From NCBI GenBank assembly GCA_902778275.1, contig CACYXE010000011.1, forward strand, positions 1-61,077: a stretch of DNA of 61,077 bases, read 5' to 3'. Numbering within the stretch: the first letter of the stretch is position 1; every line of letters starts with the position of its first letter. The stretch comes from Oscillospiraceae bacterium. GTDB taxonomy: Bacteria; Bacillota; Clostridia; Oscillospirales; Oscillospiraceae. Both the position numbers and the translations under genes were made by a program. This document shows positions 25,735 through 34,294 of this stretch, piece by piece. The notes beneath the pieces are model-generated. The model saw nothing but the letters and a program-made list of their open reading frames with translations. It ran no database searches and was not told where the DNA came from.

Positions 25735-27027
25735 ATGCGGATCGATATCATGACGCTGTTCCCCGATACGGTAAACGCGGTCCTCCATGAGAGTATCATC
25801 GGAAGAGCCGCAAAAAAAGGCATTGTGGAGATCAATTGCGTACAGATCCGGGACTTCACCGAGAACCGCCAGAATCAGGTGGACGATTACCCCTACGGCG
25901 GCGGCTGGGGCTGCGTGATGATGGCGCAGCCTCTGAAATCCTGTCTTGTAAATATTATGTCAACCGCAAGCGGCTTGCGCAGCCGGGTGATCTACCTCTC
26001 CCCGCAGGGGCAGCCCTACACCCAGGAGACGGCCAAGCGCCTGCAGCGGGACTACGACCATCTGGTGCTGGTCTGCGGCCATTATGAGGGCGTGGACGAG
26101 CGCTTTATCGAGGAATGCGTGGACGAGGAGATCTCGCTGGGAGACTTCGTGCTCACCGGCGGGGAGATCGCCGCCATGGCGGTGGCGGACTCGGTGTGCC
26201 GCCTGGTGCCCGGGGTGCTGTCCGACGAGCAGTGCTACATCGGGGAGAGCCATTGGGACGGCCTGCTGGAGTATCCCCAATATACCCGGCCGGAGGTCTG
26301 GGAAGGGCGGCAGGTGCCGGAAGTTCTGCTCCAGGGGGACCACGCCAAGGTCAGCCGCTGGCGGCGCAAACAGCAGCTGCAGCGGACCCGGGACAAGCGC
26401 CCCGACCTGTTTGAAAAGCTGGCGCTTACGGATCCGGAGGATCAAAAGCTGTTGGCGGAACTGCAGAGGGAGGCCGGCCGGAGAAAGCTGGACGGCGAGC
26501 TGACTTATCGGGCAGCCACGGAAGAGGATCTGGCTGAGATCCTGCGCATGGTGGACGAGTCCAGGGTCTGGCTCAAACGGCACCGCATCGACCAGTGGCA
26601 GGGGGAATATCCCTCGGCGGAGACCTTCCGGGCAGATATAGCCCTGGGAGAGTGTTTCCTGGTCTGCCATGGCGAGGAGGCCGCGGGCTTCTTCACCCTG
26701 TCCACCGCGGAGGAGGAGAGCTACGCGGGCATCACCGACGGCAAGTGGACCGAGGGGATCGCCTGCTGCGTGCTGCACCGGGCGGCGGTGGCCGAGGCCT
26801 ATCGGGGCAGCGGCCTGTCCACCCAGCTGCTGCGCTTCGTGGAGCAGCAGTGCCGCGCCTTTGGCCTGCGCTGCATCCGCACCGATACCCATAAGAACAA
26901 CAAGGTAATGCAGAATCTCCTGCGGGACAACGGCTACCGCTACCGTGGAAATCTGGTGATTGCGGCGGCTGCCGACCACGCCACGGCCCGGCGGGCCTAC
27001 GAGAAGATATTGAAGGACAAAAAATGA
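25735..27027 (+). CDS. trmD: tRNA (guanine-N1)-methyltransferase TrmD fused to a GNAT acetyltransferase
   Basis: The first 250 or so of 430 residues form a complete TrmD, the SPOUT enzyme that makes m1G37 in tRNA: MRIDIMTLFP start, YGGGWGCVM, GHYEGVDERF near 115 and SLGDFVLTGGE. From about 252 a full GNAT domain follows (YRAATEEDLAEI start, acetyl-CoA-binding EAYRGSGLSTQLL near 355, and FVEQQ...GLRCIRTDTHKNN). There is no frameshift, so this is one fused protein. The acetylation target is unknown. A TTATGTCAAC word (25955-25964) lies in a variable loop of TrmD. It overlaps rsmA by 4 bp. rplS, the usual next gene, is absent. Confidence 0.93.
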   Translation: MRIDIMTLFPDTVNAVLHESIIGRAAKKGIVEINCVQIRDFTENRQNQVDDYPYGGGWGCVMMAQPLKSCLVNIMSTASGLRSRVIYLSPQGQPYTQETAKRLQRDYDHLVLVCGHYEGVDERFIEECVDEEISLGDFVLTGGEIAAMAVADSVCRLVPGVLSDEQCYIGESHWDGLLEYPQYTRPEVWEGRQVPEVLLQGDHAKVSRWRRKQQLQRTRDKRPDLFEKLALTDPEDQKLLAELQREAGRRKLDGELTYRAATEEDLAEILRMVDESRVWLKRHRIDQWQGEYPSAETFRADIALGECFLVCHGEEAAGFFTLSTAEEESYAGITDGKWTEGIACCVLHRAAVAEAYRGSGLSTQLLRFVEQQCRAFGLRCIRTDTHKNNKVMQNLLRDNGYRYRGNLVIAAAADHATARRAYEKILKDKK

Positions 27028-27893
27028 AGCTGACGGACATCAATCAGATCAAGGCCCTGCTGGCCCGGCACGGCTTTCGTTTCTCCAAATCCATGGGACA
27101 GAACTTCCTGGTCGCCGACTGGGTGCCGGAAGAGATCGCGGCGGCTGCCAGGATCGACCGGGACACCGGCGTGCTGGAGATCGGCCCCGGAATCGGCTGC
27201 CTGACGGCGAAGCTGTCGGACCGGGCGGGGAAGGTCCTCTCCATCGAGCTGGACAAGGCCCTCAAGCCCATTTTGGCGGAGACCCTGGAGGGGCGGGAGA
27301 ATGTGGAGATCCTGTTCGGCGACGTGCTCAGACAGGACCTGCCGGCCCTGGTGCGGGAGCAGCTTTCGCCCCTGCGCCCGGTGGTCTGCGCCAATCTCCC
27401 CTATAACGTGACGAGCCCGGTGCTGACCGCGCTGATCCGGGCGGATTGCTTTGAGCAGATCACCGTCATGATCCAGAGGGAGGTGGCCCGGCGGATCTGC
27501 GCCGGGGCTGGCAGCGCCGACTATGGGGCCTTCGGCCTCTTCGTGCAGTGGTATACGGAACCGGCGATCCTCTTTGACGTGCCGCCCTCCTGCTTTATTC
27601 CCCAGCCCAAGGTCACCTCTACGGTGATCCGGCTGAAGCGGCGGGAGGCGCCGCCCGTGCAGGTACGGGATGAAGAGCTTCTGTTTCGCGTGATCCGCGC
27701 CGCCTTCAACCAGCGGCGCAAGACTCTGGTCAACGCGCTCTCTTCCGGGATCGGCGGCCTGTCCAAGGAGCGGGCGGAGCGGGCGTTGACAAATTGCGGT
27801 TTTGATACCAAAATCAGGGGAGAAGTGCTGGATATTGTTGGTTTTGCAAAAATCTCTGACGAAATCGGTAATTATCTATCTGTGGATTTGTAA
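27024..27893 (+). CDS. rsmA: 16S rRNA dimethyladenosine transferase RsmA (KsgA)
   Basis: RsmA dimethylates the two adjacent adenines near the 3' end of 16S rRNA, a late checkpoint of 30S assembly. The 289-residue protein has the substrate start FRFSKSMGQNFL, SAM motif EIGPGIGCLT near 52, and catalytic NLPYNVTSP near 124. The C-terminal region includes FNQRRKTLVNAL. Its ATG overlaps the trmD stop codon as ATGA, so translation is coupled to the trmD fusion. It ends the ribosome-maturation operon; no hairpin is evident before the ppdK promoter. Confidence 0.96.
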   Translation: MKLTDINQIKALLARHGFRFSKSMGQNFLVADWVPEEIAAAARIDRDTGVLEIGPGIGCLTAKLSDRAGKVLSIELDKALKPILAETLEGRENVEILFGDVLRQDLPALVREQLSPLRPVVCANLPYNVTSPVLTALIRADCFEQITVMIQREVARRICAGAGSADYGAFGLFVQWYTEPAILFDVPPSCFIPQPKVTSTVIRLKRREAPPVQVRDEELLFRVIRAAFNQRRKTLVNALSSGIGGLSKERAERALTNCGFDTKIRGEVLDIVGFAKISDEIGNYLSVDL

Positions 27894-27903
27894 GGAAAGT
27901 GCA

Positions 27904-27933
27904 TTGATTAATCGACGGGATTTGTGGTAATCT
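27904..27933 (+). promoter_or_regulatory. Possible promoter of ppdK
   Basis: -35 TTGATT (27904-27909), 18-bp spacer, -10 TAATCT (27928-27933), 50 bp before the start codon. Moderate match only. Confidence 0.4.
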
Positions 27934-27983
27934 AATCATTGGCTGAAATAGTATTTTATTTAACTATAGAAAGGATCGAAAAC

Positions 27984-30830
27984 ATGAGCAAAAAGTACGT
28001 TTACCTGTTTTCCGAAGGCAACGCTTCCATGCGTGAACTGCTGGGCGGCAAAGGCGCCAACCTGGCTGAGATGAGCAATATCGGCCTGCCGGTCCCCCAG
28101 GGCTTCACCATCACCACCGAAGCCTGCACCCAGTATTATGCCGACGGCCGTCAGATCAATGACGAGATCATGGCCGAGATCATGAAGAACGTTGAGATCA
28201 TGGAGAAGATCAACGGCAAGAAGTTCGGCGACCTGGAGAATCCTCTGCTGGTCTCCGTCCGTTCCGGCGCCCGCGCTTCCATGCCCGGTATGATGGACAC
28301 CATTCTGAACCTGGGTCTGAACGACGACGTTGTCGCCGCCATGATCAAGGGCAACCCCACCCCCGAGTTTGAGCGCTTCGTGTATGACTCCTATCGCCGC
28401 TTCATCCAGATGTTCTCCGACGTGGTCATGGAAGTGGGCAAGAAGTATTTCGAGCAGCTGATCGACGCCATGAAGGAGCGCAAGGGCGTGACCTTCGACG
28501 TGGAGCTGACCGCCGCCGACCTGAAGGAGCTGGCCGAGCAGTTCAAGGCTGAGTACAAGAACCAGATCGGTGAGGACTTCCCCTCCGATCCCGTTGTCCA
28601 GCTGAAGGAAGCCATCCGCGCCGTGTTCCGTTCCTGGGACAACCCCCGCGCCAACTACTACAGACAGCAGAACGACATCCCCTATTCCTGGGGCACCGCC
28701 GTCAACGTCATGCCCATGGTGTTCGGCAACCTGAACGACAACTCCGGCACGGGCGTCGCCTTCACCCGCGACCCCGCCACCGGCGAGAAGAAGCTGATGG
28801 GCGAGTTCCTGACCAACGCCCAGGGCGAAGACGTGGTCGCCGGCGTGCGTACCCCGATGCCCATCTCCCAGATGGAAGAGAAGTTCCCCGAGGCCTTTGA
28901 GCAGTTCGTGGACGTGTGCAACACCCTGGAAGATCATTACCGCGACATGCAGGACATGGAGTTCACCGTGGAGAACGGCAAGCTCTACATGCTCCAGTGC
29001 CGCAACGGCAAGCGCACCGCGCAGGCCGCTCTGAAGATCGCCTGCGACCTGGTGGACGAGGGCATGATCGACGAGAAGCAGGCCGTTCTGATGATCGAGC
29101 CGCGCAACCTGGACACCCTGCTGCATCCCCAGTTCGACGCGGACAAGCTGAAGGCCGCCATGCCCATCGGCCACGGCCTGGGCGCTTCCCCCGGCGCCGC
29201 CTGCGGCAAGATCGTCTTCTCCGCTGAGGACGCCAAGGCCTGGGCCGCCCGCAAGGAAAAGGTCGTCCTGGTCCGTCTGGAGACCAGCCCCGAGGATATC
29301 GAGGGCATGGCCGCCGCCCAGGGCATCCTGACCGTTCGCGGCGGCATGACCAGCCACGCGGCCGTCGTGGCCCGCGGCATGGGCAAGTGCTGCGTCTCCG
29401 GCTGCGGCGACATCAAGATGGACGAGGTGAACAAGAAGTTCGAGCTGGCGGGCAAGACCTTCCAGGAGGGCGACTTTATCTCCATCGATGGCTCCACCGG
29501 CAACATCTATGACGGCATCATCCCCACGGTCGACGCCACCATCGCCGGCGAGTTCGGCCGCATCATGGGCTGGGCCGACAAGTACCGCCGTCTGAAGGTC
29601 CGCACCAATGCCGACACCCCGCGTGACGCCGCCAAGGCTGTTGAGCTGGGCGCCCAGGGCATCGGCCTGACCCGCACCGAGCATATGTTCTTTGACGCTG
29701 ACCGTATCGCCCCCTTCCGTGAGATGATCTGCGCGGACACTGTGGAAGAGCGTGTTGCCGCTCTGGCCAAGCTGGAGCCCATGCAGCAGGGCGACTTCGA
29801 GGGCATCTACGAGGCCATGCAGGGCATGCCCGTAACCATCCGCTTCCTGGATCCTCCCCTCCATGAGTTCGTTCCCACCGAAGAGGAAGACATCAAGCTG
29901 CTGGCCGACGCCCAGGGCAAGACCGTTGAGGATATCAAGGCCATCATCGCCTCCCTCCACGAGTTCAACCCCATGATGGGTCACCGCGGCTGCCGCCTGT
30001 CCGTCACCTATCCCGAGATCGCCGAGATGCAGACCCGCGCCGTCATCAAGGCCGCGCTGGCCGTGCAGGAGCGTCACCCCGATTGGAACATGGTTCCCGA
30101 GATCATGATCCCGCTGGTGGGCGAGGTCAAGGAGCTGAAGTTCGTCAAGGACGTGGTCGTCAAGGCCGCCGATGAGCTCATCGCCGCCGCCGGTTCCGAC
30201 ATGAAGTATCTGGTCGGCACCATGATCGAGATCCCCAGAGCCGCTCTGACCGCCGACGAGATCGCCAAGGAAGCCGAGTTCTTCTCCTTCGGCACCAACG
30301 ACCTGACCCAGATGACCTTCGGCTTCAGCCGTGACGACGCCGGCAAGTTCCTGGGCTCCTACTATGACAACAAGATCTACGAGAGCGATCCCTTTGCCCG
30401 CGTGGACCAGATCGGCGTCGGCAAGCTGGTCGACATGGCCTGCAAGCTGGGCCGTGCCACCCGTCCCGACCTGCACCTGGGCGTCTGCGGCGAGCATGGC
30501 GGCGATCCCAGCTCTGTGGAGTTCTTCCACAAGGTGGGTCTGGACTATGTGTCCTGCAGCCCGTTCCGTGTTCCCATCGCCCGTCTGGCCGCCGCGCAGG
30601 CCGCCATCAAGGAAGAGAAGAGCGAGGAAGAGGCCGCCAAGGCTGCCCAGGTCGAACTGGAAGCCAAGGTCGCTGCCGCCAAGGCCGCGCTGAAGGACGC
30701 CACCGACAAGCTCACCTCCGCCGCGGCGGATGCCAGCGCCGAGCTGAAGGACATCGCCCAGGCCGGTATCAAGTCTCTGCTGGCCGGCTGGGAAGAGGCC
30801 AAGAAGACCTTCGGTGAGAACAGAAAGTAA
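27984..30830 (+). CDS. ppdK: Pyruvate, phosphate dikinase with C-terminal helical extension
   Basis: PPDK interconverts pyruvate, ATP and phosphate with phosphoenolpyruvate, AMP and PPi; in anaerobes it serves PPi-linked glycolysis or gluconeogenesis. The 948-residue protein has the N-terminal ATP-grasp start KYVYLFSEGNASMRELLGGKGANL, the phosphohistidine motif GGMTSHAAVVARG (His near 457) and the PEP/pyruvate barrel ending LGVCGEHGGDPSS with catalytic Cys near 833. Canonical PPDK ends near 875; here about 75 Ala-, Lys- and Glu-rich residues follow and look like a long phasin-like helix. Codon use is strongly C-ending, suggesting high expression. AAAGGA lies 8 nt before the ATG at 27984. Confidence 0.96.
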   Translation: MSKKYVYLFSEGNASMRELLGGKGANLAEMSNIGLPVPQGFTITTEACTQYYADGRQINDEIMAEIMKNVEIMEKINGKKFGDLENPLLVSVRSGARASMPGMMDTILNLGLNDDVVAAMIKGNPTPEFERFVYDSYRRFIQMFSDVVMEVGKKYFEQLIDAMKERKGVTFDVELTAADLKELAEQFKAEYKNQIGEDFPSDPVVQLKEAIRAVFRSWDNPRANYYRQQNDIPYSWGTAVNVMPMVFGNLNDNSGTGVAFTRDPATGEKKLMGEFLTNAQGEDVVAGVRTPMPISQMEEKFPEAFEQFVDVCNTLEDHYRDMQDMEFTVENGKLYMLQCRNGKRTAQAALKIACDLVDEGMIDEKQAVLMIEPRNLDTLLHPQFDADKLKAAMPIGHGLGASPGAACGKIVFSAEDAKAWAARKEKVVLVRLETSPEDIEGMAAAQGILTVRGGMTSHAAVVARGMGKCCVSGCGDIKMDEVNKKFELAGKTFQEGDFISIDGSTGNIYDGIIPTVDATIAGEFGRIMGWADKYRRLKVRTNADTPRDAAKAVELGAQGIGLTRTEHMFFDADRIAPFREMICADTVEERVAALAKLEPMQQGDFEGIYEAMQGMPVTIRFLDPPLHEFVPTEEEDIKLLADAQGKTVEDIKAIIASLHEFNPMMGHRGCRLSVTYPEIAEMQTRAVIKAALAVQERHPDWNMVPEIMIPLVGEVKELKFVKDVVVKAADELIAAAGSDMKYLVGTMIEIPRAALTADEIAKEAEFFSFGTNDLTQMTFGFSRDDAGKFLGSYYDNKIYESDPFARVDQIGVGKLVDMACKLGRATRPDLHLGVCGEHGGDPSSVEFFHKVGLDYVSCSPFRVPIARLAAAQAAIKEEKSEEEAAKAAQVELEAKVAAAKAALKDATDKLTSAAADASAELKDIAQAGIKSLLAGWEEAKKTFGENRK

Positions 30831-30865
30831 GCCTTCGGCCGAACCGATCCCATAAGACAGATTAA

Positions 30866-30891
30866 GGCACGTCCCGTTTTCGGGACGTGCC
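30866..30891 (+). terminator. Hairpin after ppdK
   Basis: A perfect 11-bp stem GGCACGTCCCG/CGGGACGTGCC with a TTTT loop, 36 bp after ppdK. No T-tract follows; the right arm runs directly into the peroxiredoxin relic. Confidence 0.6.
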
Positions 30892-31161
30892 GTGTTCATC
30901 ATCGACCCCGCCGGTATGATCCGCGCCATCCTGTATTATCCCATGTCCACAGGCCGGAACATGGATGAGCTGCTGCGCATCGTCCAGTCCCTGCAGGTGC
31001 ACGAAGAGCAGAACGTGTCCACCGGCGCCAACTGGCAGCCCGGTGACCCGGCTGTGATGGGGGCGCCCCTGACCCTGGCCGACGCCGAGGCGCGCATGAG
31101 CTCCGGCGATCCGAAGCTGCACCCGCTGGCCTGGTACCTGACGGTCAAGGACCTGGATTGA
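30883..31161 (+). pseudogene. 3' fragment of a peroxiredoxin (AhpC/Prx6-type) gene
   Basis: The frame encodes about 90 residues that match the C-terminal part of a 1-Cys/Prx6-like peroxiredoxin of about 220 residues: [34 protein letters not shown], and [10 protein letters not shown]. The N-terminal half with the catalytic peroxidatic cysteine is missing. No ribosome-binding site precedes the first GTG (30892), and upstream sequence is only the ppdK hairpin. The coding part shows no internal stop, so the truncation may be recent. It was recognised from family knowledge. Confidence 0.8.
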
Positions 31162-31185
31162 TTCGCAAATTGAACACTGCTTCAG

Positions 31186-31222
31186 CCCGCCGCACTCTTT
31201 CAAGTGCGGCGGGTTGCTTTTC
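31186..31222 (+). terminator. Terminator after the peroxiredoxin relic
   Basis: An 11-bp stem CCCGCCGCACT/AGTGCGGCGGG (31186-31196/31203-31213) followed by TTGCTTTTC. Confidence 0.8.
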
Positions 31223-31307
31223 GAATAAGGCTTTTTTCGGTACAATCGGCCGCGTTTGCCCAGTTTTTCGAAAAAACACAGAGGATGGACTTTCAAATTT
31301 ACAAATC

Positions 31308-31328
31308 ACATGATATACTATATCATGT
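31308..31328. promoter_or_regulatory. 21-bp palindrome upstream of the YhgE operon
   Basis: ACATGATATA-C-TATATCATGT is a perfect palindrome with 10-bp arms, 130 bp upstream of the first YhgE gene in an AT-rich stretch. Its size and symmetry fit a dimeric repressor operator. No regulator gene adjoins it. Confidence 0.6.
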
Positions 31329-31457
31329 CTTATTTTGGGTATTTTTCACGGCTTGACCGCTACATTTTGCGTCCAAATCAAAACGAAACAGAAACGGCCG
31401 GGGAACAAATGATTACGTTTCAAACACACAATTCTCGGAAGAAATCTGGAACCATAT

Positions 31458-33533
31458 ATGAAGAATATTTTTAAAATCTTCATATCGGATATCAAGGCAA
31501 TCGTGACGCACTTTTTCGCCATGGTCATTATTGGCGCGGTGCTGATCCTGCCTGCCCTGTATGCTTGGGTCAACATCTATGCCAACTGGGACCCCTATGG
31601 CAATACGGGCAATGTGCCCATCGCCCTGGCCAGCGCGGATTTGGGCTATGTTTTGAACGGGGAGCGCGTGAACAAGGGCAGAGAGATCATAGAAGAGCTG
31701 GCGGAATCCACCAGCATCAAGTGGATCATTACCGATACACCGGAGGAGGCCATCGAAGGTGTCAGACGGGGTGACTATTACGGCGCGCTGGTGATGGGGG
31801 AGAACCTGAGCCGGAACATGTATGACCTGACCACGGCTCTCCAGGATCAGGAGCCCTCCATCGTGTTCTATCAGAACGCCAAGACCAACGCCATCGCCAA
31901 CAAGATCACCACAACGGCCGCTACCACGGCGGAGCACAAGATCCAGGTGAAGTACCTGAGCGTGCTGATCCAGGGAATGCTGGAGAACGTGGAGGATCTG
32001 CTGGGCGATCTGGATTCCGAGGAGGCGCTGGACGATCTGATCCGGGTCTTGACCCGGCTGCGTGGCAACCTGTACGAGTATGCCGGCATGATCCAGAATC
32101 TGCGGGACCGGGAGCGCGATATCCTGGCCGGGCTGGACAGCTCCGGGGAAGCCGTCAGCGGTGTGGACGTGAGCGATACCAAGGCCACGCTGGTCAGTGC
32201 CAAGAGCATCGTCAGCAACATCGAAAAAGAAGTCGTTGACCGGATCAGTGTGGTCGAGAAGCGGATGAAGGCTCTGGAGGATCGGGTCAAGGCGCAGGAT
32301 CCGTCTGCGCTCAGCGACACGATCCTGGAAAGCATGATCGAAGATGTGCAGGCCATAGAAGCGGACCTGGAGGCCCTGCGAAGCACCATCCCCTCCGACA
32401 GTGTCCTGGGGGCGGCGGTATACAACAGTGCCACTACGCTGCTGCAGCGGATGGAGAGCCTGGAGCAGGCCATGAAGGCGCAGCAGGGGAATACCTTGTC
32501 GGACCAGGCCAACAAGGCCTTCCTGGCGTCCGCGGCTGCGATGCTCGGGGACGCGAAGAAGATCCTGACGGACAACTTTACGCCCGCCTTCAAGCAGTTT
32601 TTCGATAATATGATCCGGGATCTGGAAATCCTGATCAAGATCCTGGACGGGGTCAACACCACGGTCAAGGATGTGCAGCCGGTACTGTCTGCGGCCAAGG
32701 GGACCCTGGTCGCGGTCAACAGCACCCTGGCCCAACTGCAGACGGTGCTCACCGGCGCTGCCGGTGCGCTGGATCAGCTGCTGGATAAATTGATCCAGGC
32801 ACGGGACAGCGATCTGCTGGGAGATTTGATCGAACTGCTCCACGGGGATCCCCAGCAGTTTGCGGAGTTCTTCTCCCAGCCGGTGGAGGTGACCACGGAG
32901 ACCATCTATCCCGTGGCCAACTACGGTACTGCCATGACGCCCTTCTACACCACCCTGGCGATTTGGGTGGGCGCCGTCGTCTCCGGCGCGATCATCAAGC
33001 CGGAGCCGGATGTGTCCCGTCTGAAAAAGGTGAAAAAGGGACAGATCTTCTGGGGCCGCTTCCTGATCTTCTTCCTGCTGGGCCAGATCCAGGCGGCCAT
33101 CATCGTGGCGGGCGACATCTATCTGCTGGGCTGCCAGTGCCTGCACCCGGGGCTGTTCTTCCTGTGCGGTGCGGTGGCGTCCCTGGTGTTCAATCTGCTG
33201 ATGTATGCCCTGACGGCTACCTTCGGCGATATCGGCAAGGCCATCGGCGTGGTGATTATGATCGTGCAGATCGCCGGCTCCAGCGGCTCCTATCCCATCG
33301 AGATCCTGCCGGAGATCTTCAGCAAGATCTACACCTTCTTCCCCTTCCCCTATGCCATCAACGCCATGCGCGAGACCCTGTGCGGGCTCTATCGCTGGGA
33401 TCTGTATAAATATCTGGGCGAGCTGCTGCTCTTCGGCGTGCTGGCAGCTCTGATCGGCCTGAAGCTTCGCGGCCACTTCGCCGGGGTCAATGAGTTTGTT
33501 GAGGAAGAGATGCGTGAGACGGGAGTACTGTGA
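31458..33533 (+). CDS. YhgE/Pip family membrane protein (first)
   Basis: A 691-residue membrane protein of the YhgE/Pip (phage infection protein) family, also related to ABC-2-type permeases and ESX/T7-secretion-linked proteins. One N-terminal transmembrane helix (about 15-35) is followed by YANWDPYGNTGNVPIAL, a long extracytoplasmic helical region (about 150-470, many repeated coiled-coil-like segments) and about five C-terminal membrane helices (about 490-680). In lactococci Pip serves as a phage receptor; the native function is unclear. It is the first gene of a three-gene operon: its stop codon overlaps the next ATG (TGATG). The start at 31458 has a weak upstream site. Confidence 0.87.
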   Translation: MKNIFKIFISDIKAIVTHFFAMVIIGAVLILPALYAWVNIYANWDPYGNTGNVPIALASADLGYVLNGERVNKGREIIEELAESTSIKWIITDTPEEAIEGVRRGDYYGALVMGENLSRNMYDLTTALQDQEPSIVFYQNAKTNAIANKITTTAATTAEHKIQVKYLSVLIQGMLENVEDLLGDLDSEEALDDLIRVLTRLRGNLYEYAGMIQNLRDRERDILAGLDSSGEAVSGVDVSDTKATLVSAKSIVSNIEKEVVDRISVVEKRMKALEDRVKAQDPSALSDTILESMIEDVQAIEADLEALRSTIPSDSVLGAAVYNSATTLLQRMESLEQAMKAQQGNTLSDQANKAFLASAAAMLGDAKKILTDNFTPAFKQFFDNMIRDLEILIKILDGVNTTVKDVQPVLSAAKGTLVAVNSTLAQLQTVLTGAAGALDQLLDKLIQARDSDLLGDLIELLHGDPQQFAEFFSQPVEVTTETIYPVANYGTAMTPFYTTLAIWVGAVVSGAIIKPEPDVSRLKKVKKGQIFWGRFLIFFLLGQIQAAIIVAGDIYLLGCQCLHPGLFFLCGAVASLVFNLLMYALTATFGDIGKAIGVVIMIVQIAGSSGSYPIEILPEIFSKIYTFFPFPYAINAMRETLCGLYRWDLYKYLGELLLFGVLAALIGLKLRGHFAGVNEFVEEEMRETGVL

Positions 33534-34294
33534 TGGCTGAAAAAAACAAGAAGTACACGCCCCGTCATCTGCCGCCGGAGCCGCCGCGCGCTGCGCGCGC
33601 CACGGCCAGACCGGGGAAGAAGCCTGCGGCCCGCGGCGGGGCCGGATATGAGTCGGCGCGGCCCGCAAAGGCACACACCGCTGCCGCCGGAAATCCGAAG
33701 CCGACGGAAAAGGCCGCCGCGGAAAAATCGGCGCGGCAGGGCCGTGGGCAGGCCGAAGCCCGAAAGAATGGGTCGGAGAACACGCTGTTCCATCAGTCCC
33801 TGCTGCCCGCGGTGGAGCATGTACACCGTATGGATCAGAGAGGGCTGCGTGTGGGCGTGGTCTGGCTGCTGGTGCTGCCGATACTGCTGCTTGTGATCCG
33901 GCGGCTAACGGACAGCAACAAGGTGGCCTTTCTGATCATCTGGATCATCGGCATGTTCATCATCGCAGCCGCGCTGATCTTTGTGGCCTACGCGGACCAT
34001 GAACTCAAACGCTTTTTGGAGGCCGCCAAGCAATACGTGCCGGAGGCATCAGAAACGGAACTGGACAAATTGCTGCCCGGCCGTGCCGAGGCGGTCCGCG
34101 GCCTGGAGGCGGATTCGCGGCCGGTGGCGCCGGAGGTGCTGCACGGGATGCTGGCCCGATACCGGGACCGATGGGAAGCGGGCACGGCTGCGGATACGGT
34201 CACGCCTGAGGACGCTGCCCGTCTGCGGCGGCTTGAGCAGAGACGGGGGAAGGAGACGGAGAATGCAGAACATAAAGCGGATCATAAAGGGTGA
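33533..34294 (+). CDS. Two-helix membrane protein between the YhgE genes
   Basis: I do not recognise the family. The 253-residue protein has a basic, Ala-, Pro- and Arg-rich disordered N-terminal region (1-85), two closely spaced transmembrane helices (about 105-150: WLLVLPILLLVI, then IIWIIGMFIIAAALIFVAY) and a charged C-terminal cytoplasmic region. The arrangement suggests a membrane adaptor or regulator of the flanking YhgE proteins (inference from operon structure). It starts at the ATG overlapping the YhgE stop and ends 32 bp inside the next YhgE gene, so all three are translationally coupled. Confidence 0.8.
   Translation: MAEKNKKYTPRHLPPEPPRAARATARPGKKPAARGGAGYESARPAKAHTAAAGNPKPTEKAAAEKSARQGRGQAEARKNGSENTLFHQSLLPAVEHVHRMDQRGLRVGVVWLLVLPILLLVIRRLTDSNKVAFLIIWIIGMFIIAAALIFVAYADHELKRFLEAAKQYVPEASETELDKLLPGRAEAVRGLEADSRPVAPEVLHGMLARYRDRWEAGTAADTVTPEDAARLRRLEQRRGKETENAEHKADHKG

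Noticed and set aside
27960-30929. A 989-codon open frame opposite ppdK
   Set aside because: It lies exactly antisense to a well-conserved enzyme, is Gly/His/Leu-rich in the pattern of C-ending codons read backwards, and has no ribosome-binding site. It is a composition shadow.
31413-33674. A 753-codon open frame opposite the first YhgE gene
   Set aside because: Antisense to a recognised membrane protein, with no membrane segments or motifs of its own.
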